Assembly: GCA_963576725.1 (NCBI GenBank)
Contig: OY755237.1
Location: 53,535,674-53,599,673, forward strand
From: Azorinus chamasolen
Taxonomy: Eukaryota > Mollusca > Bivalvia > Cardiida > Solecurtidae
Direction of reading: 5' to 3'
DNA: 64,000 nucleotides
The translations under genes and the position numbers were made by a program. The notes beneath the pieces were generated by a model. That model had not been told where the DNA came from and did not search any database. It saw only the letters and a list, made by a program, of their open reading frames with translations. Positions 40,930 through 49,034 of the stretch are shown one piece after another (the first letter of the stretch is position 1; every line of letters starts with the position of its first letter).

Positions 40930-41140
40930 TGCAAACGCCTTTGCAAACAGTGTAACCCCAGATCAGGCGGCTCCGACAGGAGCCTTCTGATTAGAGTCTG
41001 CTGTATTTACTTATGGACTAATATTTATATAAGCTCGGATTACACAGTTTCTGTATGAGCCAGGCTGTCCTGGGTTCATATGCCATTGTAAAGATTTAAT
41101 GATGTCATTATGAATACATGAATATTCAACAGATAAAGGA
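40930..41140 (+). mobile_element. Type A MITE, left end missing
   Basis: GCAAACAGTGTAACCCCAG, GGCGGCTCCGACAGGAGCC, GAATATTCAACAGATAAAGG. The right TTAA is replaced by GGAATAAT. Confidence 0.6.
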
Positions 41141-41158
41141 ATAATTATTAATTCATTT

Positions 41159-41822
41159 TTAGCTCGTCTGTTTCGAAGAAATCACGAGCTATTGTCGTAA
41201 CCCCGGTGTCCGCGTCATTGTCGTCATTGTCTTCATCGTCCGAAATCTTAACATTGACCATAACTTCTTCAATTTTTCATTTACAACCTTTATTTTTAGC
41301 TCCACTTTTTCAAAAAGTGGAGCTATTGTCATGACCCTCTTGTCGGCGTGGGTGTCGGCGTCGGCATTGGTTAACCTTTTTGTTAAGGTCCCTTTTCTCA
41401 GAAACCATCAAAGATATTTGGTTCATATTTAGTATGTATGTTTACTATCACAAGGGGAACCTATTTCACAAGGGTAGGTAACCCTAAAATTAATTTTGCC
41501 ATAGTTATGCCCATTTTTTGACTTAGATTTTTCATTGTTTGTTAAGTTTTATGTTCAGGTCTATGTCTCAGAAACTGTCCAAGATATTTGGTTCAACTTT
41601 GGTATACATGTTAACTATTACAAGGGGGACCCTTTTCACAAGGGCAGGTAACCCTAAAATTAATTTTGCTGTAGTTATCTCCCCTTTCTGACTTAGACTT
41701 CCACTACACTATCCAGCACTAAAGAAAGTGGAGCGCGCTGTCTGTGGACAGCTCTTGTTGATATGCATGTTCATCTTGACAATGACGATAGACGAGCGTT
41801 GCACCCGCTTGCAGTGCTCTTG
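41159..41822 (+). repeat. Helitron-like repeat hosting a second one
   Basis: The outer copy begins TTAGCTCGTCTGTTTCG, has CACGAGCTATTGTCGTAACC, and ends GATAGACGAGCGTTGC with a short hairpin GCAC...GTGC (41801-41817), CTTG (41819-41822) and an A. It is interrupted at about 41298-41757 by another hairpin-headed copy. Confidence 0.6.
41298..41757 (+). repeat. Helitron-like repeat nested in the previous one
   Basis: The 5' hairpin TAGCTCCACTTTTTC and AAAAAGTGGAGCTA is followed by TTGTCATGACCCTC and GTCGGCGT. Two inner units each carry AAGATATTTGGTTCA and AGGTAACCCTAAAATTAATT. The 3' hairpin GCTGTC-TGTG-GACAGC (41737-41752), T, CTTG (41754-41757) and T close it. Confidence 0.65.
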
Positions 41823-41859
41823 ATTTGTATTGGCACATTTAATATTAAAGGCAATGCTT

Positions 41860-42005
41860 AACCATAACTGTAGAATGAGTTCTGTATAATTCCATATGCA
41901 AACAGAACAGGCACTTATCAGATGGTTCCAACAGGAGCTGTCTCATGTGGGTCTACTCTGTTTGCAAAGGGCTTAAGCATATGACTGCTACATAAAGAAT
42001 TAATA
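41860..42005 (-). mobile_element. Type A MITE, right half
   Basis: AACTGTAGAATGAGTTCTG, TGCAAACAGAACAGGCAC, GGAGCTGTCTCATGTGGG and CTACTCTGTTTGCAAAGG. Confidence 0.55.
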
Positions 42006-42009
42006 AATA

Positions 42010-42170
42010 CAGGGAACTCCCATCACAGTATATCATATCACAAGAAAACAGAGCAGACCCTGATCAGACGGCTCCTATAGGAGCCGTCTGATCTGGGTCT
42101 ACTCTGTTTGCAAAGGCGTAGAAAGGTGTTTTTATGGAGTAAAAGGCATCTTTATCAGGTAAAGGGTTAA
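42010..42170 (-). mobile_element. Type A MITE, right half with perfect core
   Basis: The palindrome runs from AAACAGAGCAGACCC to GGTCTACTCTGTTTGC around GGCTCCTATAGGAGCC. The tail has both common endings in series (TTTATGGAGTAAAAGGC and TATCAGGTAAAGGGTTAA), a small tail duplication. TTAA is at 42167-42170. Confidence 0.75.
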
Positions 42171-42550
42171 ACAGCATTCCATGTTAAATATTCAGAATTC
42201 AAGTATTCCTTTATTTGACAAAATCTGGTGCAAATTCTACAAAACCCGTCACCATATTTCTATCGGAAAACCACCTCTGGGCTGAAAGTGTAATGAAGAG
42301 AAATTTCTATTTTTGAATTTCAATAATGCACAACTTTACGTGACCAGGGAATTGTATTTCAATGAATGCAGCACAATTGTTTTCTTATTCCAGTTTGAAA
42401 ACATGGTGACAAAAAACAGAAATCGAAAAACTAATTACCAACTAACACTGGAACTGCTTCCAGAAACATTTTGTGGGGAATATACATGTATATGGAGTGA
42501 TGAATGTGAATTTGTTATATGATTAGGCTACAGCTTCGACACACTTCCGG
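42171..42550. other. Stretch without recognised gene
   Basis: A 69-residue ORF (42313-42522) has no domain I recognise. No repeat structure is visible. Confidence 0.35.
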
Positions 42551-42554
42551 CAAA

Positions 42555-43010
42555 TGTAACCTTTAACTAGATGAATATTCATGTAAAAACTAAAGATACA
42601 GTAAAATCTCGATTAGTCGAATTTTCTGTATAGAAGAATTTAGACTCTTTTAGGCAGGTGCCTGCTTAATGCATGGTGAAATTCATACCATGCATTAAGC
42701 TGCCACCTGTCTTAAAGATCGATACTAATACCTATTTCAGTGTTCGAATAATCAAGATTTTACTGTTTGGTCAGTAGCAGAAACAGTAGATTCAGATCTG
42801 TATACTTTCATAACCTAACAAAACAGACCCAGATAAGAAATGGCTCCGACAGGAACAGTCAGATCTCAGGTCTGTTCTGTTTGCTTAACAGTTTCTCTCA
42901 TAAACGTTTCTTCATGTTTTGCAAACAGAGTAGACCCAGATCAGATAATAGATATGACGCTATACAGATTTTTAGACTCAGATATAAAAATATTCTGTGA
43001 ACATAAGCCA
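42555..43010 (+). mobile_element. Type A MITE pieces split by a type D insert
   Basis: CTTTAACTAGATGAATATTC and ATGTAAAAACTAAAGAT form the left arm. After the insert the sequence continues with GCAGAAACAGTAGATTCAG, AACAAAACAGACCCAG, GTCTGTTCTGTTTGC and a second GCAAACAGAGTAGACCCAG (42920). The end is lost. Confidence 0.6.
42599..42765. mobile_element. Type D MITE, pogo-like, nested in type A
   Basis: CAGTAAAATCTCGATTAGTCG at the left, GTTCGAATAATCAAGATTTT then ACTG at the right, with TA just outside the left end. The inner palindrome is GGCAGGTGCCTGCTTAATGC and its complement. Confidence 0.7.
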
Positions 43011-43238
43011 TTAGCCCATTCCTCCATAGGCTATTTTAAGACCCAACCTCTTTGAATAAATCTTCCCAAAAGGAGCATTAACTAGAGGAAAGGAAAATTT
43101 TAGAATTTTGTAGTTTGAAACCATTGTGATAAAAAGAGCATTTGCTCGTATAGGAGCAAATGCTCTATTTATCACAATGGTTTCATAAAGTGACTTTTAC
43201 AGAGGCGTAGAAAGGCGTATTGATGGAGGAAATGGTTA
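43011..43238 (+). mobile_element. Type B MITE, complete
   Basis: TTAGCCCATTCCTCCATAGG (first TTAA mutated to TTAG) to GGAGGAAATGGTTAA. The inner palindrome around TTGCTCGTATAGGAGCAA is full length. Confidence 0.8.
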
Positions 43239-43525
43239 AAAAATTCAGCTAATAAATATTCATGCTATTGTCTTAAAAGTCAACAGGGAAAGGGCTAAAC
43301 AGTCTGGATCCAGACCAGACACTTAGTAGCATGATGTCTTATCAGGAACAAAACTGTTTGTTACTCTGATAATGTTTTTGTCAAAATTGCAAAAATATAT
43401 GTATAGAGCATTTGTTTCAAAACTACACAATTCTGAAAATTTCCTTTTCTCTAGTAAATGCTCCTTTTTGGTAGATTTAATGAAAGAGGATGGCTCTAAA
43501 AAATAGCCTATGCAGGAATGGGTTA
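43239..43525. mobile_element. Type A end, type H fragment and type B right half
   Basis: TCAACAGGGAAAGGGCTAA (about 43277) is a type A3 end. AACAGTCTGGATCCAGACC to AAACTGTTTGTTAC is type H. From 43404 AGAGCATTTGTTTCAAAAC to GCAGGAATGGGTTAA (43525) is the right half of type B. Confidence 0.6.
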
Positions 43526-43775
43526 ATTCCGTGCTGAATATTCATGTCTGAAATAATACCATCATTTATAGTTACTGAAGTTTTTATAATGGACCATATA
43601 AATATGTGATTTTGGTAGAAACTGCAGAGTCAGATCTATTATAACTTCATAAGCAAACAGAGCAGACCCTGAGAAATCAGATGGCTTCTACAGGATCCAT
43701 CAGTTATTCTGATCTGGGTCTGCTCTGTTTGCAAAGGCACGAAAAAGAGTTTATATGTGAGAGAGGTAGACCTTT
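43522..43775 (-). mobile_element. Type A MITE
   Basis: TTAATTCCGTGCTGAATATTC, AAACTGCAGAGTCAGATC, AAGCAAACAGAGCAGACCC, GATCTGGGTCTGCTCTG and TATATGTGAGAGAGG as a decayed end. The core centre carries a small insertion near AGTTATTC. Confidence 0.65.
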
Positions 43776-44070
43776 TACTAGCTATCCTCCTAAAAATGTC
43801 ATCTGCCTATTTCTAGCTGTGAATTTGTGAAAAAACCTGAATCTCTAAAGGATTAGAACTATTGGACACCTTGTCTGTATTTCTAATTAGAGTAGGAGAC
43901 ACATTTTGCAAGCAAAACCTAATTTGTGCTTAATGAGTTAACATTTCCTAATCAGAGCATCAAAAATATAGAATCCTAGTACAGCGCCATAACGTTACAT
44001 GGTATCTCTTCTTGGTCAAAGCCATTGGGTAGCTCTTAGAATGTTGAGCAATATATTGTTATCTACAAAC
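43776..44070. other. Stretch without recognised features
   Basis: No gene, repeat or terminal motif was recognised. Confidence 0.35.
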
Positions 44071-44074
44071 TGTG

Positions 44075-44212
44075 AAAATATAGGAGCCGTCTGATCAGGA
44101 TCTGCTCTGTTTGCTTGTGGTATAATTTAGTAATAAATCTATAGTTTCTGCCATGGCCAAATACTCCTGTGTCCATGTGCTATTATAGCAATCAACCTAA
44201 TTAATATTCATG
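44075..44212 (+). mobile_element. Type A MITE, middle part leading into the 36-bp array
   Basis: ATAGGAGCCGTCTGATCAGG, CTGCTCTGTTTGCTTGTGG, TTCTGCCATGGCCAAATAC and ACCTAATTAATATTCATG are standard. The next expected word (ATGTCATTATTTC) is replaced by the start of the array. Confidence 0.7.
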
Positions 44213-45885
44213 ATGTTCAGACTGGTCTTGTATCAGATGGCTCCCACATGTCAGACTGGTCTAATGTATCAGATGGATCCCATAGGTCAGACTGGTCTAA
44301 TGTATCAGATGGCTCCCACAGGTCAGACTGGTCTAATGTATCAGATGGCTCCCACAGGTCAGACTGGTCTTATGTATCAGATGGCTCCCACATGTCAAAC
44401 TGGTCTAATGTATCAGAATGGCTCCCACAGGTCAGACTGGTCTAATGTATCATGGCTCCCACAGGTCAGAATGGTCTTGTATTAGATGGCTTCCACAGAT
44501 CAGACTGGTCTTGTATCAGATGGCTCCCACAGGTCAGACTGGTCTTGTATCAGATGGCTTCCACAGATCAGACTGGTCTTATGTATCAGATGGCTCCCAC
44601 AGGTCAGACTGGTCTAATGTATCATAATGGCTCCCACAGGTCAGACTGGTCTAATGTATCAGATGGCTCCCACAGGTCAGACTGGTCTAATGTATCAGAT
44701 GGCTCCCACAGGTCAGACTTGTCTAATGTATCAGATGGCTCCCACAGGTCAGACTGGTCTAATGTATCAGATGACTCTCACAGGTCAGACTGGTTTTGTA
44801 TCAGATGGCTCCCACAAGTCAGACTGGTCTAATGTATCAGAATGGCTCCCACAGGTCAGACTGGTCTAATGTATCAGATGGCCCCCACAGGTCAGACTGG
44901 TCTTGTATCAGATGGCTGCCACAGGTCAGACTGGTCTAATGTATCAGATGGCTCCCACAGGTCAGACTGGTCTAATGTATCAGATGGCTCCCACATGTCA
45001 GACTGGTCTTGTATCAGATGGCTCCTACAGGTCAGACTGGTCTTGTATCAGATGGCTCCCACAGGTCAGACTGGTCTAATGTATCAGATGGCTCCAACAG
45101 GTCAGACTGGTCTAATGTATCAGATGGCTCCCACAGGTCAGACTGGTCTTGTATCATATGGCTCTTACAGGTCAGGCTGGTCTAATGTATCAGATGGCCC
45201 CCACAGGTCAGACTGGTCTAATGTATCAGATGGCTCCCACATGTCAGACTGGTCTTGTATCAGATGACTCCCACAGGTCAGACTGGTCTTGTAGCAGATG
45301 GCTCCCACAAGTCAGACTGGTCTAATGTATCAGATGGCTCCCACAGGTCAGACTGGTCTAATGTATCAGATGGCTCCCACTGGTCAGACTGGTCTTGTAT
45401 CAGATGGCTCCCACAGGTCAGACTGGTCTAATGTATCAGATGGCTCCCACAGGTCAGACTGGTCTAATGTATCAGATGGCTCCCACATGTCAGACTGGTC
45501 TTGTATCAGATGGCTCCTACAGGTCAGACTGGTCTTGTATCAGATGGCTCCCACAGGTCAGACTGGTCTAATGTATCAGATGGCTCCCACAGGTCAGACT
45601 GGTCTAATGTATCAGATGGCTCCCACAGGTCAGACTGGTCTTGTATCAGATGGCTCTTACAGGTCAGACTGGTCTTGTATCAGATGGCTCCCACAGGTCA
45701 GACTGGTCTAATGTATCAGATGGCTCCCACAGGTCAGACTGGTCTAATGTATCAGATGGATCCCACAGGTCAGACTGATCTAATGTATCAGATGGCTCCC
45801 ATAGGTCAGACTGGTCTAATGTATCAGATGGTTCCCTCGGGTCAGACTGGTCTAGTGTATCAGATGGCTCCCACAGGTCTGCTCA
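44213..45885 (+). repeat. 34-36 bp tandem array, roughly 47 copies
   Basis: The main unit is CAGATGGCTCCCACAGG followed by TCAGACTGGTCTAATGTAT (36 bp); a shorter version ends TCTTGTAT (34 bp). Long and short units alternate in blocks. The string ATCAGATGGCTCC is also the inner arm of the type A palindrome (compare 57515), suggesting the unit arose from a MITE. Eight plus-strand ORFs of 65-146 residues (MAPTGQTGLMYQ-like) exist because 36 is divisible by three; they are not genes. Confidence 0.95.
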
Positions 45886-46130
45886 ATAACCATTCCTTCA
45901 TATTGATGCCTTTTGACCTTGCTGCAAAAGTCACCTGTTGAAACCATTGTGATATATAGAGCATTAATTTTGCTCCATAGGAGCAAAAATGAAATGCTCT
46001 ATATATATAACATTGGTTTCAAACTAAAAAATTCTTAAAATTTTCTTTCCTCTAATTAATGCTCCTTTTCAGTAGATTTATTCAAAGAGGTTGGATCTAA
46101 AAAAAAAAAGCCTATGAGGTAATGTGTTAA
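45886..46130 (-). mobile_element. Type B MITE
   Basis: ATAACCATTCCTTCATATTG to GAGGTAATGTGTTAA. GAAACCATTGTGATATATAG and its complement are separated by GCTCCATAGGAGC. Confidence 0.7.
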
Positions 46131-46375
46131 AGGATTGAAGTAGATAGTTTCCTCATGAAAGAAATAGCTAACTCATGAATCTTTATTTGATTGTTTTATA
46201 ATGGCAGAATATAAATAAACAATTGTATTATTAAACAGCATTTTCTTAGAGTCCAATCTGTAGCATACAAGCAAAGAGAATAGGCCATCATTGTACAGAC
46301 AGCTCGTACAGATCTGGGTCTACTTTGTTTCCAAAGGGGTAAAAACAAAAGCGTGAGATGATCATGATAAAGTGC
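46131..46375 (-). mobile_element. Type A MITE, degraded
   Basis: CATGAAAGAAATAGCTAAC, AAGCAAAGAGAATAGGCC, AGATCTGGGTCTACTTTG and TTTCCAAAGGGGTAAAAAC. Ends are lost. Confidence 0.5.
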
Positions 46376-46439
46376 CAATGAAAAACAAAATTACTCGGAA
46401 AACTCACATGGCAGCTTTCTGCATTTATAACTATCATCC

Positions 46440-46640
46440 TGTATTAACTCTGTAGCCCATGTATGCCTTTTAGCACCTTTGCAAATAGAGTAGACCCAGA
46501 GTAGATGGCTCCTACAAAAAAAATATGCCTTTAATTCAGCACCTATACAAACATAGTAGATCCTGCTCTGTTTGCTTATGGAAAAATATAGATATGATGT
46601 CATTATTTCTTACATGAATATTCATGGAGTAAAGGGTTAA
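46440..46640 (+). mobile_element. Type A MITE with a repeated left core
   Basis: GCAAATAGAGTAGACCCAG (46481) and a second CAAACATAGTAGATCC (46549), then CTGCTCTGTTTGC, TTCTTACATGAATATTC and GGAGTAAAGGGTTAA, with TTAA at 46637-46640. Confidence 0.65.
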
Positions 46641-46925
46641 TTGAGAAATCAAATAAAAGGCTGTGTGCCACGGATATGAGAGCGACCAACATGCAGTGTT
46701 GCTTAATTAATTATTAAACCAACCTGCAATGCACATTACGTCTCGCTGTAAAATTCGTTTAGCTGCACCCAGATCTGCACATGTAGCAGAGCGTTGCAGA
46801 AAATAACCTAAAAACATCCGAAACGTGTTCAACTTGTTGCCCTCATCCAATGTATGTCTTCTCTATTTCTGTCCCTGACGTTGCTTTACTTTGTGGGGTA
46901 TTTTTATAAGCCATCACTTGTAATT
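46641..46925. other. Stretch without recognised features
   Basis: No gene, array or element could be identified. Confidence 0.35.
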
Positions 46926-47132
46926 CAATCTTCTTTTATGACTTTGCAAACAGAGTAGACCCAGATCAGGCAGCTCCTACAGTCTTTGCCTGGTATTCCA
47001 TCTTTGTTTTGTAAATTTGTAACAGAGTCGACCCAGATCAGACAGTTCCTGTAGGAGTTCTCTCATCAGGGTCTGCTCTGTTTTATATGTTACAACTCTT
47101 TTTCTCGGTTTACATTGTAATAAAGGTACTTA
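46926..47132 (+). mobile_element. Two type A MITE fragments
   Basis: GCAAACAGAGTAGACCCAG (46945) with AGGCAGCTCCTAC, and AACAGAGTCGACCCAGATC (47021) with CTCATCAGGGTCTGCTCTG. The second leads, after TTACATTGTAATAAAGG, to the TRIM. Confidence 0.55.
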
Positions 47133-47264
47133 TGTAACATGGTGAAAAAGTTGTGACTCGACTGGGACTCGAACCTAGGACCATGCCAACACTCTACCGA
47201 CTGAGCTACCAAGCCACACAGTAAAGCCTATCAACTATTTCACCACAATCTCTACCTGGCTACA
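47133..47264 (-). repeat. 3' LTR of the TRIM, with A and B boxes
   Basis: On the minus strand it contains GTGTGGCTTGG, then TAGCTCAGTCGG (a perfect Pol III A box, TRGCNNAGYNGG), GTAGAG, and GGTTCGAGTCC (a perfect B box), ending AGTCGAGTCAC. The 5' GTGGCTT and 3' GAGTCAC can pair as an acceptor stem with two wobbles. The anticodon arm is missing: only about 14 nt lie between the D-arm and the T-stem. Confidence 0.7.
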
Positions 47265-47394
47265 CACACCCCTTCTATACAAGAATTCGTCCCGAATTCT
47301 TATTCAAAGAACACTCCATGAGTTTCTTATTATTCCAAATTATTTTCATATAATCTTCATATTATCATCATATAAATCACCCTGTGGGATATTT

Positions 47395-47407
47395 ACGTTG
47401 GGCGCCA
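47395..47407 (-). promoter_or_regulatory. Putative primer-binding site, tRNA-Lys(CUU)
   Basis: TGGCGCCCAACGT on the minus strand, starting 3 nt after the 5' LTR. The last 13 nt of tRNA-Lys(CUU) including CCA are the complement, the same primer used by lentiviruses of the visna type and by many Ty3-like elements. The match stops at AAAT. Confidence 0.7.
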
Positions 47408-47410
47408 AAG

Positions 47411-47563
47411 GTAACATGATGAAAAAGTTGTGACTCAACTGGGACTCGAACCCAAGGCCTCTGGCTTACCATGCCAACACTCTACGTATAACTGACGGAG
47501 CTTGTAACCAAGCCACACAGTAAAACCTATCAACTGTTTCACAACAATCTCTAGCCTGCTATA
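47411..47563 (-). repeat. 5' LTR of the TRIM, tRNA-like with an anticodon arm
   Basis: On the minus strand this copy keeps what the 3' LTR lacks: TTGGC-ATGGTAA-GCCAG forms a 5-bp stem with a 7-nt loop (T at loop position 2, then GGT, then A), as in an anticodon arm of threonine type. A T-arm TTGGG-TTCGAGT-CCCAG follows with a perfect B box. The D-arm is disrupted by extra sequence (TTACAAGCTCCGTCAG). It could be a decayed tRNA-derived part; a functional tRNA gene is unlikely. Confidence 0.65.
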
Positions 47564-47842
47564 ACAGAACCTGTAGAATCAGATCTATAGTATTTCATAA
47601 TCAAACAGAACCCGTAGAATCACATCTGTATATAACAGAAATCTGTAGAATGACATCTGTATATAACAGAACCCGTATAATCACATCTGTATACAATATA
47701 ACCCATAGAATCAGATCTGTATATAACAGAACCTGTAGAATCAGATCTGTATATAACAGAACCTGTGGAATCACATCTGTATGTATGTGTATATATATAT
47801 ATGTATATATGTATATATATATATATATATATATTATATAAC
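47564..47842 (+). repeat. About 30-bp tandem array derived from type A, ending in (AT)n
   Basis: The unit is GTAGAATCAGATCTGTATAT followed by AACAGAACCC or AACAGAACCT. GTAGAATCAGATCTATAGTA is standard type A sequence, and the array starts where that word occurs. It ends at ATGTATGTGTATATATATAT (47790-47835). Confidence 0.85.
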
Positions 47843-47995
47843 TGGCAATAGAATACAACCGGAAAGGCTATATATATATATTAAAAAAGACTAAATGTTA
47901 TATGGCTTTAAAATCTTTAATTAATAACTTAAAAATGCGCGACGCGTTTCATCAGATCATCAGGCGCAATATTATGACGTCATGACTTTGTTGTA
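47843..47995 (-). mobile_element. Penelope-like element arm
   Basis: It matches 55232-55385 nearly base for base: ACTGGCAATAGAATACAACC, GGAAAGGCTATATATATA, AAGACTAAATGTTATATGGC, AAATGCGCGACGCG and GACGTCATGACTTTGTTG. It stops abruptly at 47995 and is followed by an inverted copy of the flanking satellite. Identified as Penelope-like through the GIY-YIG remnant in the 55-kb copy. Confidence 0.6.
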
Positions 47996-48010
47996 TATAT
48001 ACATATATGC

Positions 48011-48043
<33 letters not shown>

Positions 48044-48175
48044 CATACAGATGTGATTCCACAGGTTCTGTTATATACAGATCTGATTCTACAGGTTCTG
48101 TTATATACAGATCTGATTCTATGGGTGATATTGTATACAGATGTGATTATACGGGTTCTGTTAATTTGCCTCAAT
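47996..48175 (-). repeat. Inverted copy of the neighbouring 30-bp array
   Basis: The reverse complement of about 47657-47835: (AT)n, then ACACATACATACAGATGTG, CCACAGGTTCTG, GATCTGATTCTATGGG and GATTATACGGGTTCTG. Only a couple of differences were noticed (GGTGATATTG versus the complement of CAATATAACC). Confidence 0.85.
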
Positions 48176-48195
48176 GCAATTAATTTCAAATTCAA

Positions 48196-48356
48196 ACATT
48201 TGTTTGACAGAGTTACCAGCCTTACATGAAGTAGGGACATCGACGTCATGACAACAAAGTCATGACGTCATAATATTGCGCCTGATGATCTGATGAAACG
48301 CGTCGCGCATTTTTAAGTTATTAATTAAAGATTTTAAAGCCATATAACATTTAGTC

Positions 48357-48365
<9 letters not shown>
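48196..48365 (+). mobile_element. Penelope-like element arm, opposite orientation
   Basis: AAACATTTGTTTGACAGAG, CAGCCTTACATGAAGTAGG, CAAAGTCATGACGTCATAA, GCGCCTGATGATCTGATG and AACATTTAGTC, the reverse complement of the left arm at 55264-55452. It runs into (TA)n at 48360. Confidence 0.65.

Positions 48366-48411
<46 letters not shown>
48360..48411. repeat. (TA)n microsatellite, about 26 units
   Basis: Uninterrupted TA dinucleotides directly after the Penelope-like arm (AGTCTTTT then TATATA). Confidence 0.95.
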
Positions 48412-48415
<4 letters not shown>

Positions 48416-48575
48416 AGTCCGTAGAATCAGATCTGTATATAACAGAACCCGTGGAATCAAATCTGTATATAACAGAACCTATAGAATCAGATCTGTATAT
48501 AACAGAACCCGCAGAATCACATCTGTATATAACAGAACCTGTATAATCAGATCTGTAGTATGTAAACAGAGCAGA
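48412..48575 (+). repeat. Continuation of the about 30-bp array
   Basis: Five more units of GTAGAATCAGATCTGTATAT with AACAGAACCC or AACAGAACCT, ending GTAGTATGTAAACAGAGCAG, where type A sequence resumes. The Penelope-like material therefore sits inside one array. Confidence 0.85.
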
Positions 48576-48770
48576 CCTCCAGCTGTTTTTATCATGTAAA
48601 GGGTTAACTCTAATATAAAAGCTTATTCACACCTTTGCAAATAAAGTATATCAGCAGGCTCCTATTGTAACACTACCAAATAATCCTGTGTTCATATGCC
48701 AATATTCAGCTAATAAATGTTCTTGATGTCATTATTTCTTACATGAGTATACAACATCGAAAGGGTTAAC
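48576..48770. mobile_element. Type A MITE pieces
   Basis: TATCATGTAAAGGGTTAACTC (TTAA about 48603) ends the copy that hosts the 30-bp array. GCAAATAAAGTATATCAGC to ACAACATCGAAAGGGTTAA (48769) is another, reduced copy. Confidence 0.6.
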
Positions 48771-49034
48771 CCTTTCACTCATATAAACGCCTTTTCATGC
48801 ATTTACAAACAGAGTAGACCCAGATCAAACAGCACCTATAGGAGTCAGCTGAATAGGGTCTGTTGACTGTTTGTTAGTATGGAATTTAATAGATCTGGTT
48901 CTTTAGTTTCTAAAATTGCTATGCTGTTCCACCTTCCATACATGTACTTCATTATCACTATTTTGTTCATGAACATTCAGTTGGTGTTGAAAATTAGACT
49001 AAATAAATGTAGAACAGGGAAAGGGTGAATAAAT
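48766..49034 (+). mobile_element. Type A3 MITE
   Basis: TTAACCCTTTCACTCATATA, CAAACAGAGTAGACCCAG, CACCTATAGGAG, GGGTCTGTTGACTGTTTG, TTTTGTTCATGAACATTC and GAACAGGGAAAGGGTGAA. Its right end is the seed of the next array. Confidence 0.75.

Larger units (their letters stand above)
47133..47563 (-). mobile_element. TRIM-like miniature LTR retrotransposon with tRNA-like LTRs
   Basis: Read on the minus strand: 5' LTR (47563-47411), CTT, a primer-binding site TGGCGCCCAACGT (47407-47395), a 120-bp non-coding middle, a purine tract AGAAGGGG (about 47276-47269), and the 3' LTR (47264-47133). The LTRs match over most of their length (153 and 132 bp; the difference lies in the tRNA-like part). The 3' LTR begins TGTAGCCAGG and ends CATGTTACA, the TG...CA rule. 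The 13-nt PBS equals the complement of the tRNA-Lys(CUU) 3' end with CCA. No gag or pol is present. Size, PBS position and PPT fit a TRIM. No target duplication is visible. Confidence 0.7.

Noticed and set aside
44210..45941. A series of plus-strand ORFs (65-146 residues) suggesting a repetitive protein
   Set aside because: The unit of 36 bp is divisible by three, so any stop-free frame stays open; the frames start and stop where 34-bp units break the register.
47150..47220. A functional tRNA gene on the minus strand
   Set aside because: A and B boxes are good, but the anticodon arm is missing here and the D-arm is broken in the second copy; the surrounding LTR structure explains it better.
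47133..47563. A simple tandem duplication of a tRNA-derived SINE
   Set aside because: Not excluded, but less likely: the PBS match 3 nt inside one repeat, the purine tract before the other and the TG...CA ends are unexplained by a SINE.
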